From: Paraliobacillus ryukyuensis
GTDB taxonomy: Bacteria; Bacillota; Bacilli; Bacillales; Amphibacillaceae
Reading direction: 5' to 3'
Assembly: GCF_003315295.1 (NCBI RefSeq)
Contig: NZ_QNRI01000002.1
Span: forward strand, 124,001-188,000
Length of the DNA: 64,000 nt
Translations under genes and position numbers: made by a program
Shown: one piece after another, positions 8,135 through 16,383 of the stretch
How positions within the stretch are numbered: position 1 is the stretch's first letter
How the letters are laid out: the number at the start of each line of letters is the position of its first letter
Notes under the pieces: generated by a model
What the model was told of the DNA's origin: nothing
The model's database searches: none
Seen by the model: the letters and a program-made list of their open reading frames with translations, nothing else

Positions 8135-8293
8135 ATGAATTGGTTAAAGCGCTTATTCACTCCAAAGCGATGTTACGTATGTGGACAAAAAGCAACAAAC
8201 CCTCAGGTTTATCTAGACGATCAAGGAAAAAAAGTATACGTATGTTATAAATGTGTACCTTATGCAGAGCGAAGAGCATTACGTAAACCGTAA
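8135..8293 (+). CDS. 52-residue putative zinc-ribbon protein
   Basis: A short gene with two CxxC knuckles (RCYVCGQ at residues 12-18 and VCYKC at 36-40), basic ends and no membrane segment, so probably a zinc-binding or RNA/DNA-binding microprotein. It has its own promoter, a strong AAAGGAGG at 8117-8124, and a perfect terminator, which argues that it is real and expressed on its own. TTG at 8132 is 7 nt and ATG at 8135 10 nt from the ribosome binding site; either may be used. Function not recognised. Confidence 0.75.
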   Translation: MNWLKRLFTPKRCYVCGQKATNPQVYLDDQGKKVYVCYKCVPYAERRALRKP

Positions 8294-8329
8294 GTATAAG
8301 TGAAAGAAAAACGTGAATAGTATAAATAG

Positions 8330-8362
8330 AAAAAAGCTTCGTATCGAATACGAAGCTTTTTT
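8330..8362 (+). terminator. Rho-independent terminator
   Basis: AAAAAAGCTTCGTAT pairs with (AT)ACGAAGCTTTTTT around CGA/AT, giving a stem with flanking A and T tracts just after the zinc-ribbon gene. Confidence 0.88.
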
Positions 8363-8393
8363 AGTTCCGTGTTTTTAAAATGAGGTGATGGTT

Positions 8394-9137
8394 TTGTGGT
8401 GGACGGCTCTCTTATGGGGAACTATTGCTGCTTCTGCTACATTGTTGGGTGCATTACTAAGTTTGTACGTTGCAATATCTAAGCGCTTGATTGGTTTTAT
8501 CATGGCACTAGGTACAGGCGCATTAATTGGTGCTACCAGTTATGAGTTATTGGAAGATGCACTAGAGATAAGCGGTTTTACGCAAGTGGCAATTGGTTTC
8601 TTGGGTGGCGCAATTGTATTCACCTTATTAGATAGTATCGTTTCTCATAGCGGTGGAAAACGTCGGAAAGAAACAACCGCTAATTATCAAAAAGTAGCTC
8701 ATCAAGGAAATTCAGGGCTAGGCATGTTCATCGGAACAATTATGGATACCCTCCCTGAATCTGCAATGATTGGGATGAGCATTGCAAATGGAGATAACGT
8801 CAGCGCGGCACTCGTTGTGTCCATTTTTATCAGTAATTTACCAGAAGGATTATCTAGTACGGTTAGCTTAAAACGTGGTGGGTATGAAAACCGAACCATT
8901 TTACTTTTGTGGTTGGCAGTAGTGCTATTCTCTGCAATCAGCTCTGGAGGTGGTTTGTTATTAATTGCTGCATCAGACAGTATGAAGGCAATAACTAGTG
9001 CTTTTGCGGGTGGAGCAATTATTGCAATGATTGCTTCTACTATGATGCCTGAAGCTTATAAAGAAGGTGGACCGACTGTTGGTATTGTAACAGCGGTAGG
9101 TATGTTTATTTCCCTTTTTCTCCATCATGCCATTTAG
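8394..9137 (+). CDS. ZIP family metal transporter
   Basis: An integral membrane protein with about eight hydrophobic segments and the two paired ZIP metal-site motifs, IMDTLPESAMIG and ISNLPEGLSSTVSLKRGG. ZIP proteins bring divalent metals such as Zn2+, Fe2+ or Mn2+ into the cytoplasm. The usual His of the H-N-x-P-E-G motif is absent, so metal selectivity is uncertain. Start TTG 8394 is preferred because GAGGTG at 8382-8387 lies 6 nt upstream; an in-frame GTG at 8385 overlaps that site. It stands alone between the zinc-ribbon gene and the CAP lipoprotein gene. Confidence 0.85.
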   Translation: MWWTALLWGTIAASATLLGALLSLYVAISKRLIGFIMALGTGALIGATSYELLEDALEISGFTQVAIGFLGGAIVFTLLDSIVSHSGGKRRKETTANYQKVAHQGNSGLGMFIGTIMDTLPESAMIGMSIANGDNVSAALVVSIFISNLPEGLSSTVSLKRGGYENRTILLLWLAVVLFSAISSGGGLLLIAASDSMKAITSAFAGGAIIAMIASTMMPEAYKEGGPTVGIVTAVGMFISLFLHHAI

Positions 9138-9197
9138 TAATCGCTTCTTGAATAATTTATTTGAAAAGGCGAATAGTATCGTTAGGAGGGAAAATAG

Positions 9198-9872
9198 ATG
9201 AAAAAAACAACCTATGGATATATATTTATGCTCTTTCTGATCAGCTTCTGGTTAGTAGGATGTACAAATGATCAAGCTGCACCAGAAAATAATCAATTAG
9301 ATACCGAATCAATTAGTTTCAGTGGAGAAAATCCGCAACAACAAACAGCGCCAGAGAACAGTCGAAAAGACATACAACCACAACCTGGACGGGAGCAAAA
9401 CATTTTTACAAATGAAGGGTATCCAAACAATAACCAAGGTATACGCACAACTCCGCCAGAAGAAACCAATCAAGGCAAGCAAGCAGATGAACAGACCAAG
9501 CAATTTCAAGAACAGGTTGTTCAATTAACCAATAAAGAAAGAGAAAAGCAAGGATTATCAGCGCTTCAAACGGATAATGAATTAGCAGGTGTTGCTCAAA
9601 CAAAATCAGAAGATATGGCGGAACATAACTATTTTTCTCATACATCGCCTACGTATGGTTCGCCCTTTGATATGCTTAAACAATTTGGTGTAGAATATAC
9701 AACTGCTGCTGAAAATATTGCTTCTGGACAACAATCAGCACAAGAAGTAGTAACAGGATGGATGAATAGTCCTGGGCATAGGAAAAATATTTTGAATAAA
9801 AAAGTAACACATATCGGAGTTGGTTATGCTAAAGATGGTGCTTATTGGACACAACTATTTATAGCGAAATAA
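9198..9872 (+). CDS. CAP-domain (SCP/YkwD-like) lipoprotein
   Basis: A 224-residue secreted lipoprotein. Residues 1-22 are a lipoprotein signal with lipobox LVGC (Cys22). Residues 30-100 are a Gln/Asn/Pro-rich linker, and residues about 105-224 form a CAP domain: LTNKEREKQGLSALQTDNEL, HNYFSHTSP, TAAENIASGQ and GWMNSPGHRKNIL carry the conserved His and Glu positions. Bacillus relatives are envelope or spore-associated proteins without a firmly known activity. AGGAGGG precedes the ATG. It ends at a terminator at 9883-9914. Confidence 0.9.
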   Translation: MKKTTYGYIFMLFLISFWLVGCTNDQAAPENNQLDTESISFSGENPQQQTAPENSRKDIQPQPGREQNIFTNEGYPNNNQGIRTTPPEETNQGKQADEQTKQFQEQVVQLTNKEREKQGLSALQTDNELAGVAQTKSEDMAEHNYFSHTSPTYGSPFDMLKQFGVEYTTAAENIASGQQSAQEVVTGWMNSPGHRKNILNKKVTHIGVGYAKDGAYWTQLFIAK

Positions 9873-9882
9873 TCATAAGATG

Positions 9883-9914
9883 GACTTATCAATATGAATT
9901 GATAGGTCTTTTTT
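9883..9914 (+). terminator. Rho-independent terminator
   Basis: GACTTATCAAT and ATTGATAGGTC pair (one G-T wobble) across a short loop and are followed by TTTTTT, ending the CAP lipoprotein transcript. Confidence 0.8.
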
Positions 9915-9915
9915 A

Positions 9916-9943
9916 TTGACAATTCAACCATATTTGCTAGAAT
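9916..9943 (+). promoter_or_regulatory. promoter of the marR-ABC operon
   Basis: Consensus TTGACA (9916-9921) and TAGAAT (9938-9943) are 16 nt apart. The -10 abuts a large palindrome, so binding there would block initiation. Confidence 0.75.
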
Positions 9944-9975
9944 ATTTCGTATACAAAATATTCGCATACGAAATA
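9943..9975. promoter_or_regulatory. MarR-type operator (33-bp imperfect palindrome)
   Basis: TATTTCGTAT (9943-9952) and ATACGAAATA (9966-9975) are perfect inverted arms centred at 9959, starting in the -10 of the promoter and ending 17 nt before the marR start. A smaller near-palindrome (TTTCGTATACAAAA) lies inside. This is the usual place and shape for an autoregulatory MarR operator. Confidence 0.75.
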
Positions 9976-9992
9976 AAAAGAGAGGTGAATAA

Positions 9993-10445
9993 ATGGAAGA
10001 ACGAATTGGGGCAGAGATTGCTACGTTAATTAGAGAAATAAACGCTGGAATTAACCAACAAATGCGAAATAGGTTTAAGGACAATGTTTTAACACCTCCT
10101 CAAATGATGATTATGTTTATGTTAGCTAAGGAAAAGTATTTAAAAGTAAGTGAAATAAGTAAAAAGATGAGTCTAGCGAATAGCACTGTATCTGGCATCA
10201 TAGATCGGTTAGAAAAACAAGGATTTGTAGAAAGAGTAAGAAGTGAAGAAGATAAACGTGTGGTTTATGTGAGGGCGGCTACTCATATGGAGGAAATGCA
10301 CCAAGACTATCATCAATCCGTTACAAACTTTTTAGCTGCACTCACTGATGATATTTCAAAAGAAGAGGTTACATCAATTATATCTGGACTTCACAAGTTA
10401 AAGAAATTAGTTCAACGAAGTGAACACGAGAAAAAGGGTGATTAA
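9993..10445 (+). CDS. MarR family transcriptional regulator
   Basis: A 150-residue winged-helix MarR protein; the recognition region reads KVSEISKKMSLANSTVSGII and the wing VERVRSEEDKRVVYVRAA. Such proteins repress export or stress genes until a small ligand binds. The ATG is preceded by AGAGAGGTGA. The gene is first in an operon with the ABC exporter that follows immediately, and the palindrome over the promoter predicts that it represses itself and the exporter. Confidence 0.9.
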   Translation: MEERIGAEIATLIREINAGINQQMRNRFKDNVLTPPQMMIMFMLAKEKYLKVSEISKKMSLANSTVSGIIDRLEKQGFVERVRSEEDKRVVYVRAATHMEEMHQDYHQSVTNFLAALTDDISKEEVTSIISGLHKLKKLVQRSEHEKKGD

Positions 10446-10446
10446 A

Positions 10447-11424
10447 TTGGGGAAAAATATTGTTGAAGTTACAGGTTTGAAAAAAAGGTACAAAGATTTT
10501 GAAGCAGTAAAAGGTGTAGATTTACAAGTGGAAGAAGGTGAGATATTTGGTTTTTTAGGACCAAATGGTGCTGGTAAAAGTACGACCATCAATATGTTAT
10601 CGACAATTATTAAACCATCTGATGGGATAGCTAAAATCAATGGATATGACAATGTAAAAGAGCGAGATGATGTTCGAGCAAGTATTGGATTAATTTTTCA
10701 AGAATCCACTTTGGATGAGAAATTAACTGCAAATGAAAATTTAATGCTGCATTGCAAGTTTTATAATGTTCCTAAAGAAAAGCGAGAAGATCGTATTCAA
10801 GAAGTGCTGGAAATTGTAGATTTATCCGAAAACCGTTCTAAAATTGTAGAAACTTTTTCAGGTGGGATGAAACGTCGTCTAGAAATAGCTAGAGGGTTAT
10901 TACACTATCCGCGCGTATTATTTCTAGATGAACCAACCGTCGGGCTAGATCCACAAACAAGAAATCATATTTGGGAATATATTTTAAAGTTAAAAGAAAA
11001 AGCAGGAATTACCATTTTTCTTACCACACACTATATGGATGAAGCTGAGATTTGTGATCGCATCGCAGTTATGGATGGCGGGAAAATAATTGCACTTGAT
11101 TCACCAGAACAGTTAAAGAGTGATGTTGGTGGCGATATTATTGAAATCGCGACAACGGACAATCAACAAGCGAAACAAAAGATAGAGGATACGTATCAAA
11201 CAACAGTAAATGAAAGTAGTGAAGGAAAGCTTAGTTTTCAAGTGAAAGAGGGAAGTACGTTTTTAGTAGAATTCGTGAAAAATTTTGATATCCCGATTAC
11301 AACAGTTAATTTAAGACGTCCAACGCTAAATGATGTTTTCTTGCAGTTAACTGGTAGAGAAATCCGAGAAGAAACTGCATCAAAACACGAACGAAACAAA
11401 CAAAGTATGAGAGGGGGAAGGTAA
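10447..11424 (+). CDS. ABC exporter ATPase, DrrA-like
   Basis: A 325-residue ATPase with Walker A (GPNGAGKST), signature (FSGGMKRRLEIARGLL), Walker B (VLFLDEPTVGLD), the H-loop in TTHYMDEAE, and a C-terminal DrrA-type extension (residues 215-305). It would energise export through the neighbouring ABC-2 permease. The start is TTG 10447: AAAGGGTG lies 6 nt upstream within the end of marR. An upstream in-frame ATG at 10420 lies inside marR and lacks a ribosome binding site. The 1-nt gap to marR and 2-nt gap to the permease show a tight operon. Substrate is likely a drug or lipid-like compound; not determinable here. Confidence 0.92.
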   Translation: MGKNIVEVTGLKKRYKDFEAVKGVDLQVEEGEIFGFLGPNGAGKSTTINMLSTIIKPSDGIAKINGYDNVKERDDVRASIGLIFQESTLDEKLTANENLMLHCKFYNVPKEKREDRIQEVLEIVDLSENRSKIVETFSGGMKRRLEIARGLLHYPRVLFLDEPTVGLDPQTRNHIWEYILKLKEKAGITIFLTTHYMDEAEICDRIAVMDGGKIIALDSPEQLKSDVGGDIIEIATTDNQQAKQKIEDTYQTTVNESSEGKLSFQVKEGSTFLVEFVKNFDIPITTVNLRRPTLNDVFLQLTGREIREETASKHERNKQSMRGGR

Positions 11425-11426
11425 TC

Positions 11427-12257
11427 ATGGAAGGGATTTACGCTATTTGGCAACGTGACATTATTAAATTTTTTCGCGATAGAGCAAGATTAATTGGTTC
11501 GTTTGCCATGCCGTTTATGTTTTTAATTCTGTTTGGAAGTGGGATGAGTGGAGCAATGTCTTCTATGATTGGAGGCAGTAATGCTGCTGGTCCATTAGCT
11601 GACTTTGATTTTGTGGAGTTTATGTTTCCGGGCATAATTGGAATGACTGTATTTAATACGGCGATATTCTCTGCCCTCTCCGTAGTACAAGATAAAGAGT
11701 TTGGTTATATGCGTGAGATTCTAGTATCACCAATGTCTCGTACCACTATCGCAATCGGAAAAGTATTAGGCGGAAGTACCATTGCTGTTATCCAAGGGTT
11801 AATGATGTTAATCTTTGTTCCGTTTATCGGTGTTTCTATTTCATTTATGATGGTAATCAAATTGATTCCGGTTATGTTCTTAGTTGCATTTGCAATTTCG
11901 TCCATTGGATTATTGATCGCTAGTTCATTAAAAACATCGCAAGGATTTCAAATGGTTGTGCAAATTTTAATTTTTCCAATGTTATTCTTGTCAGGTGCTT
12001 TATTCCCCTTAAACGGTATGCCAGCTTGGATGGATTTTATAGTTAAAATTAATCCATTAACATATTCGGTAGATATGTTTAAGAAAATTATTTTACAGCC
12101 TGATCAAATGGCCCCTGCGCTACGTGAAGCAATGGGTCTTGATCTATCGGTGTTTAATCATGTCATTACGTTCTCACAAGAGATTTTGGTTGTCGTTGCT
12201 ATCAGTGCGGTATTTGTTGTGTTAGCAACCTTAAAATTTTCTAGATCAGAAGGATAA
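11427..12257 (+). CDS. ABC-2 type exporter permease, DrrB-like
   Basis: A 276-residue ABC-2 membrane protein with six hydrophobic segments; it carries the family block GYMREILVSPMSRTTIAIGK and SGALFPLNGMPAWMDFIVKINPLTY (split here by its Pro residues), typical of DrrB-type drug exporters. AGAGGGGGAAGG precedes the ATG at 11427. Partner of the ATPase directly upstream, under the MarR-type operator. Confidence 0.9.
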   Translation: MEGIYAIWQRDIIKFFRDRARLIGSFAMPFMFLILFGSGMSGAMSSMIGGSNAAGPLADFDFVEFMFPGIIGMTVFNTAIFSALSVVQDKEFGYMREILVSPMSRTTIAIGKVLGGSTIAVIQGLMMLIFVPFIGVSISFMMVIKLIPVMFLVAFAISSIGLLIASSLKTSQGFQMVVQILIFPMLFLSGALFPLNGMPAWMDFIVKINPLTYSVDMFKKIILQPDQMAPALREAMGLDLSVFNHVITFSQEILVVVAISAVFVVLATLKFSRSEG

Positions 12258-12269
12258 TTGTACAAAAAG

Positions 12270-12289
12270 GCCTCCAAAAATTTGGAGGC
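12270..12289 (+). terminator. terminator-like hairpin
   Basis: GCCTCCAAA and TTTGGAGGC form a perfect 9-bp stem after the exporter operon. The following stretch (TATTCTATT) is only moderately T-rich. Confidence 0.65.
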
Positions 12290-12419
12290 TATTCTATTGT
12301 ATAGTAAAAAAAGAATTTACACCTTCTTAGTTTTTACAGCAAACTGCTTTTCTTCTATATTATTAATCCGTATAATGATAGACTAGATAATAAGGATAAA
12401 CGAGCGGGGAGAGAGTTTT

Positions 12420-13574
12420 GTGCAGAGCAGAGAACAATCATTAGTACCGTTGAAGATGTTGTTGTTTAGTTTTCATGGTGCGAATACGATGGTCATTAGT
12501 TTTTTACCATTGCTATTGCAGTATAGAGAGTTAGATGGGACTCAAATTGGTTTAGTACTAGCAGTAGGACCTGCAGTATCGATTATTTCGCAACCAATTT
12601 GGGGATATATGAGTGACAAATATCAAACGGTAAAGCGAATTTTGCTCATTTGCTTAATTGGTCTGATTATTAGTAGCGCGGTTTTCTTTCAAATGACAAT
12701 CTTACCACTGTTAATTATTACTGCTGGCATCTTTTATTTTTTCTCAGCACCAATTGGAGCTTTATCAGATAGTTTTACCCAGCGTAGAGCGGATGCGATG
12801 AAGATTTCATTCGGCTCTATTCGGACCTGGGGTTCAATTGGTTTTGCGGTTTCTTCATTATTAGTCGGTCAATTACTTGATTTGATCGGTATCCAATATC
12901 TTATCGTACCATATTTAGTGATGGCATCATTAGCGCTTATCGTTTGTTTTCGTATAGTGGATGTAAAAGTAGAAGTCGACCCTATTCAATTAAGTGATAT
13001 AAAGAGATTATTCCAAAACCGTCCTTTTGTCATTTTTCTATCATTAATTTTATTTCTTACGATTACTCATCGTACTAATGATAGTTATATCGGTCTATTT
13101 ATTGAACAATTAGGTGGAAGTGAGACGTTGATTGGTGTCTCCTGGTTTGTTGGGGTAGCAAGTGAAGCCGCGGTGTTTGCTCTTGCGCCATTTTGGTACC
13201 GTAAATTTCATCCGTTGATTTTTATCATTGCTGCTGGATTATTGTTTACTATTCGTTGGTTTCTCTATGCAGTCATTGATGTACCAATGGTAATTGTTAT
13301 TCTGCAATTACTACATGGCTTGTCTTTTGGTATTTTTTATATGACAGCCTTCCAATACATCACGCAGTTAATCCCCAAATCCGTGCAATCTACCGGACAT
13401 TTAGTTTTTATGTCGGTATTCTTCGGCCTTTCAGGTATTGTTGGTTCATTAGCGGGGGGAACGATTATGGACGTCTTCGGTGGTAATACATTGTATTTAT
13501 TTATGGGGATATTAGCTCTAATAGGTACGATTCTAATGACAGCTTATCATTTGCTTCCTTTTGGAAAGCGCTAG
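12420..13574 (+). CDS. MFS transporter (PPP/LacY-like subgroup)
   Basis: A 384-residue major facilitator with about 12 hydrophobic segments. The motif QPIWGYMSDKYQTVKR after helix 2 matches the MFS A-motif, and residues SDSFTQRRADAMKISFGSIR resemble the MFS_1-like (phenylpropionate/nucleoside permease) group. GTG 12420 is used; GGGGAG lies 8 nt upstream. It has no close co-transcribed partner upstream. Substrate unknown. Confidence 0.88.
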   Translation: MQSREQSLVPLKMLLFSFHGANTMVISFLPLLLQYRELDGTQIGLVLAVGPAVSIISQPIWGYMSDKYQTVKRILLICLIGLIISSAVFFQMTILPLLIITAGIFYFFSAPIGALSDSFTQRRADAMKISFGSIRTWGSIGFAVSSLLVGQLLDLIGIQYLIVPYLVMASLALIVCFRIVDVKVEVDPIQLSDIKRLFQNRPFVIFLSLILFLTITHRTNDSYIGLFIEQLGGSETLIGVSWFVGVASEAAVFALAPFWYRKFHPLIFIIAAGLLFTIRWFLYAVIDVPMVIVILQLLHGLSFGIFYMTAFQYITQLIPKSVQSTGHLVFMSVFFGLSGIVGSLAGGTIMDVFGGNTLYLFMGILALIGTILMTAYHLLPFGKR

Positions 13575-13599
13575 TTCATTGTTAGGGAGCGTTGCTATT

Positions 13600-14343
13600 A
13601 TGTCAGAACAAAAGAAAATCACAAAAATATGTCTACTTGCAGGAAAAATTATGTTGCAAAGTGGAGCTGAAACCTATCGCGTGGAGGATACGATGCTTCG
13701 AATTGCGGCTACTTTTGGTGTGGAGAGTGCGCAGAGTCACGCCACACCAACCGGTATTATGTTTTCCATGGGGGAAACTGAACCGACCAATTTCGTCCGA
13801 ATTATTACGCGTTCCACTGACCTACATAAGGTGACTCAAGTGAATAGCGTTTCTCGAAATATAGCGAAAGGTCAGCTTACAGTAGATGAAGCACACGAGC
13901 AATTACATACCATTGAATTAGAGAAACATGCCTATCCAATCTATTTACAAATTATCGCCGCAGCACTTGCTAGTGGCTGTTTTACCATCATGTTTCAAGG
14001 GCAGTGGCAAGATTTTATGCCGGCTTTTATTGTTGGAGCGTTAGGTTTTTCAGCAAGTGTGTTGTTTCAACAAATGGTAGAAATCCGTTTCTTTGCAGAA
14101 CTCCTTGCTTCATTTATCATCGGGCTATGTGCTTATCTATTCATCTATATAGGTATTGGTATCGAACTGGATAAAATCATTATTGGTTCTGTCATGCCCT
14201 TAGTACCAGGATTGTTAATTACAAATGCGGTCCGGGATTTAATGGCGGGTCATCTAGTCTCTGGCTTGTCCAAAGGGGCAGAAGCATTTCTAACCGCCTT
14301 TGCAATTGGCGCAGGGGTTGCAGTGATTTTTTTAATTATCTAA
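13600..14343 (+). CDS. threonine/serine exporter family protein, N-terminal (ThrE/YjjP) half
   Basis: A soluble N-terminal region (ESGAETYRVEDTM-like sequence, here MLQSGAETYRVEDTM; then SHATPTGIMFSM) followed by about five membrane helices, the ThrE domain-1 type. In actinobacterial ThrE one polypeptide holds both halves; here they are separate genes. AGGGAG at 13584-13589 supports ATG 13600; an upstream TTG at 13561 overlaps the MFS gene. The second half starts 15 nt downstream. The pair probably exports a small metabolite such as Thr/Ser; some family members export succinate. Confidence 0.85.
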   Translation: MSEQKKITKICLLAGKIMLQSGAETYRVEDTMLRIAATFGVESAQSHATPTGIMFSMGETEPTNFVRIITRSTDLHKVTQVNSVSRNIAKGQLTVDEAHEQLHTIELEKHAYPIYLQIIAAALASGCFTIMFQGQWQDFMPAFIVGALGFSASVLFQQMVEIRFFAELLASFIIGLCAYLFIYIGIGIELDKIIIGSVMPLVPGLLITNAVRDLMAGHLVSGLSKGAEAFLTAFAIGAGVAVIFLII

Positions 14344-14358
14344 GGAAGTGGATGCTAC

Positions 14359-14814
14359 ATGATTTTCGAACAATTAGTAACAAGCTTTTTTGCAGCTGCA
14401 GCATTTGCGGTGATTTTTAACGCTCCGAAAAAAGCGTTAATACAATGCGGTATTGTCGGTATGTTAGGATGGCTTGTGTATACGATTTGTACCATGCAAA
14501 ATGTAGATGCGGCTATAGCTACGATGGCTTCATCAGTACTCGTAGCAGTATTAAGTCAATTTTGCGCCAAACTTTATAAAACCCCAATTATTATCTTTAC
14601 TGTTTCTGGGATTATACCATTAGTACCCGGAGGACTTGCATATGATGCGATGCGACAGTTTGTAGAAAACGACTATAATATGGCGGTTCAATTAGCAGCA
14701 AAAGCATTTTTAATATCTGGTGCGATTGCACTAGGTTTAGTATTTTCAGAAATTATTAATCAAGTGATACGGAAAATGAAGTGGACTGTGGTGCAACAAA
14801 AAACAAAGCAGTAA
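14359..14814 (+). CDS. threonine/serine exporter family protein, C-terminal (ThrE/YjjB) half
   Basis: A 151-residue membrane protein with four to five helices and the ThrE domain-2 blocks AAAFAVIFNAPKKALIQCGI and SGIIPLVPGGLAYDAMRQFV. It follows the N-terminal half by 15 nt with a GGAAGTGG ribosome binding site and should form a hetero-oligomeric exporter with it. Confidence 0.87.
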   Translation: MIFEQLVTSFFAAAAFAVIFNAPKKALIQCGIVGMLGWLVYTICTMQNVDAAIATMASSVLVAVLSQFCAKLYKTPIIIFTVSGIIPLVPGGLAYDAMRQFVENDYNMAVQLAAKAFLISGAIALGLVFSEIINQVIRKMKWTVVQQKTKQ

Positions 14815-14833
14815 AGGTTAAAGGGGATTGTTT

Positions 14834-15733
14834 ATGGGGTTTCTAAGTGTATTATTGCCTATTTTTGGTGTATTTGCAATTGGGTTTGTTGGAAAGAAAC
14901 TATGGAAGATGGATGTTAAACCAATTTCAACAATGGCGATTTATTTACTTTCACCATTCTTAGCATTTCAAACGTTTTATCAAAATCCGATCAATCTGGA
15001 CTATATTTATTTATCAGTTTATTTATTAGCATTATGTATTATTTGTATTACGATTTGTTATGTAATTGGGTTTTTTAAGAAATGGTCAAAACAAGATCGA
15101 AGTGGTTTTATTCTTGCTTCTTCTTTCATGAATAATGGGAATTATGGTACCCCACTAGTATTACTAGTGTTCGGGGAGATTGGGTTTAACTATGCCGTGA
15201 TTCTTATGGTATTACAACAATTAATTATGTGTACGATCGGCATCTATATTGCCGCGCAGGGAAGTGAACAAAAGCAACAAACTTCTCCATTAAAAGAAGT
15301 ACTCAAAGTGCCGATTATATACGGGGCTTTAGCTGGTATGTTGTGCAATATAATAGATATCACGTTACCAGATGAAGTGACATCTGTCATTAATATGGTG
15401 GCGAATGCTGCGATTCCAACCATTATGATTGTGTTAGGAATGCAGTTAGCAACCATTTCATTAAAGAAATTGGAAGTAGGTAAGTTATCCATGGCCTTGG
15501 TATTACGATTAGCACTTGCGCCTATGATTGCCTATGTCATTACACTGTTTTTACCGGTTGACGAGATGGTCAAACAAATTATGATTTTAATGGCGGCGAT
15601 GCCTACGGCGGCAAACACAACCATGTATGCTGTTCAGTTTAATGCAAGACCCGCATTTGTCTCTAGTGCGACCTTAACGAGCACCTTGTTAACGATTATT
15701 ACCTTGCCGATTGTATTGACTATTATACGTTAG
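14834..15733 (+). CDS. AEC (auxin efflux carrier) family transporter
   Basis: About ten hydrophobic segments in two inverted halves, with the conserved SSFMNNGNYGTPLV block of AEC carriers in the middle and NAAIPTIMIVLGMQLA in the second half. Bacterial members move malate or other organic acids and amino-acid-like anions. The start is ATG 14834, 7 nt after AAAGGGG; the in-frame TTG at 14828 is too close to that site. It follows the ThrE pair by 19 nt and may share its transcript, making a small exporter cluster. Ends at 15804-15836 terminator. Confidence 0.88.
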   Translation: MGFLSVLLPIFGVFAIGFVGKKLWKMDVKPISTMAIYLLSPFLAFQTFYQNPINLDYIYLSVYLLALCIICITICYVIGFFKKWSKQDRSGFILASSFMNNGNYGTPLVLLVFGEIGFNYAVILMVLQQLIMCTIGIYIAAQGSEQKQQTSPLKEVLKVPIIYGALAGMLCNIIDITLPDEVTSVINMVANAAIPTIMIVLGMQLATISLKKLEVGKLSMALVLRLALAPMIAYVITLFLPVDEMVKQIMILMAAMPTAANTTMYAVQFNARPAFVSSATLTSTLLTIITLPIVLTIIR

Positions 15734-15803
15734 ATGATATTTTTATATCTTATAATGAATGGTGAAACAGATTCAAATGTGCGAGAGTAACTTTTTAACG
15801 TTG

Positions 15804-15836
15804 AGCGTTGGTCCATAAGAGGCGAACGCTTTTTTG
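15804..15836 (+). terminator. Rho-independent terminator
   Basis: AGCGTT and AACGCT pair across a 15-nt loop and are followed by a T-tract; ends the exporter cluster before the lic promoter. Confidence 0.75.
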
Positions 15837-15891
15837 TGTTTGGGCACTTTTACATCTATAACAAAATTATGTAAGGGTATTTGTTTAACCA

Positions 15892-15911
15892 TTTCCGTTG
15901 TAAAACGGAAA
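15892..15911. promoter_or_regulatory. 20-bp inverted repeat upstream of lic promoter, candidate activator box
   Basis: TTTCCGTT and AACGGAAA are perfect arms around GTAA, lying just upstream of the cre site and -10 region of the lic operon. A PRD-type activator (gene 19617-21551) is encoded at the end of this operon; this repeat is its most likely binding site, by position only. Confidence 0.5.
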
Positions 15912-15926
15912 AATGATAAGTGGTGA

Positions 15927-15940
15927 TGAAAACGCTTTTA
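15927..15940 (+). promoter_or_regulatory. cre site at the lic promoter
   Basis: TGAAAACGCTTTTA matches the CcpA consensus TGWAANCGNTNWCA except at the penultimate base. It overlaps the -35 region for a TACAAT -10 at 15944-15949, so CcpA should repress initiation. Confidence 0.7.
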
Positions 15941-15993
15941 AAATACAATGAATATAGAACAACACAACATAACCTAACAAGGAGGAAATACAG

Positions 15994-16299
15994 ATGAAGA
16001 AAATTCTTTTAGCATGTTCTTCTGGCATGTCGACTAGTTTATTAGTCTCTAAGATGGAAGAAGAAGCAAAGGCGCGTGGAATTGATACGAAAATCTGGGC
16101 TGTGGCACAACATCAAGCACCAACAGCAATGGAAGAAGCAGATGTTTTGTTAATTGGACCACAAATGCGCTTTATGAAGAAAAAATTTGCAAAAACTGCT
16201 GAAGAAGTAGGGATTCCGTTGGATGTCATTGATCCTGTTGCATATGGTCGTGTCGATGGCAAAGCTGTCTTAGATAAAGCCTTAGAATTGATTGGATGA
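15994..16299 (+). CDS. licB: PTS lactose/cellobiose-family EIIB (lichenan/cellobiose)
   Basis: A 101-residue EIIB of the Lac family; the phosphorylated Cys8 sits in KKILLACSSGMSTSLL. It takes phosphate from EIIA and passes it to the disaccharide carried by EIIC. AAGGAGG precedes the ATG. First gene of an operon ordered EIIB-EIIC-EIIA-phospho-beta-glucosidase-regulator, the same logic as B. subtilis licBCAH/licR, which handles oligo-beta-glucosides from lichenan and cellulose. The 84 nt before EIIC hold a second cre. Confidence 0.9.
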   Translation: MKKILLACSSGMSTSLLVSKMEEEAKARGIDTKIWAVAQHQAPTAMEEADVLLIGPQMRFMKKKFAKTAEEVGIPLDVIDPVAYGRVDGKAVLDKALELIG

Positions 16300-16330
16300 T
16301 AGGTAGGAAGGTCATGTTTTAAGTATGAGT

Positions 16331-16344
16331 TTGAAAGCGCTTGA
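16331..16344 (+). promoter_or_regulatory. second cre site between licB and licC
   Basis: TTGAAAGCGCTTGA has a perfect AAGCGCTT core. It lies inside the operon, 40 nt before licC, where CcpA could act as a roadblock to elongation. Confidence 0.6.
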
Positions 16345-16383
16345 TTTTAATTATAAACATTTAATAAAGAGGAGGAAAAATCT

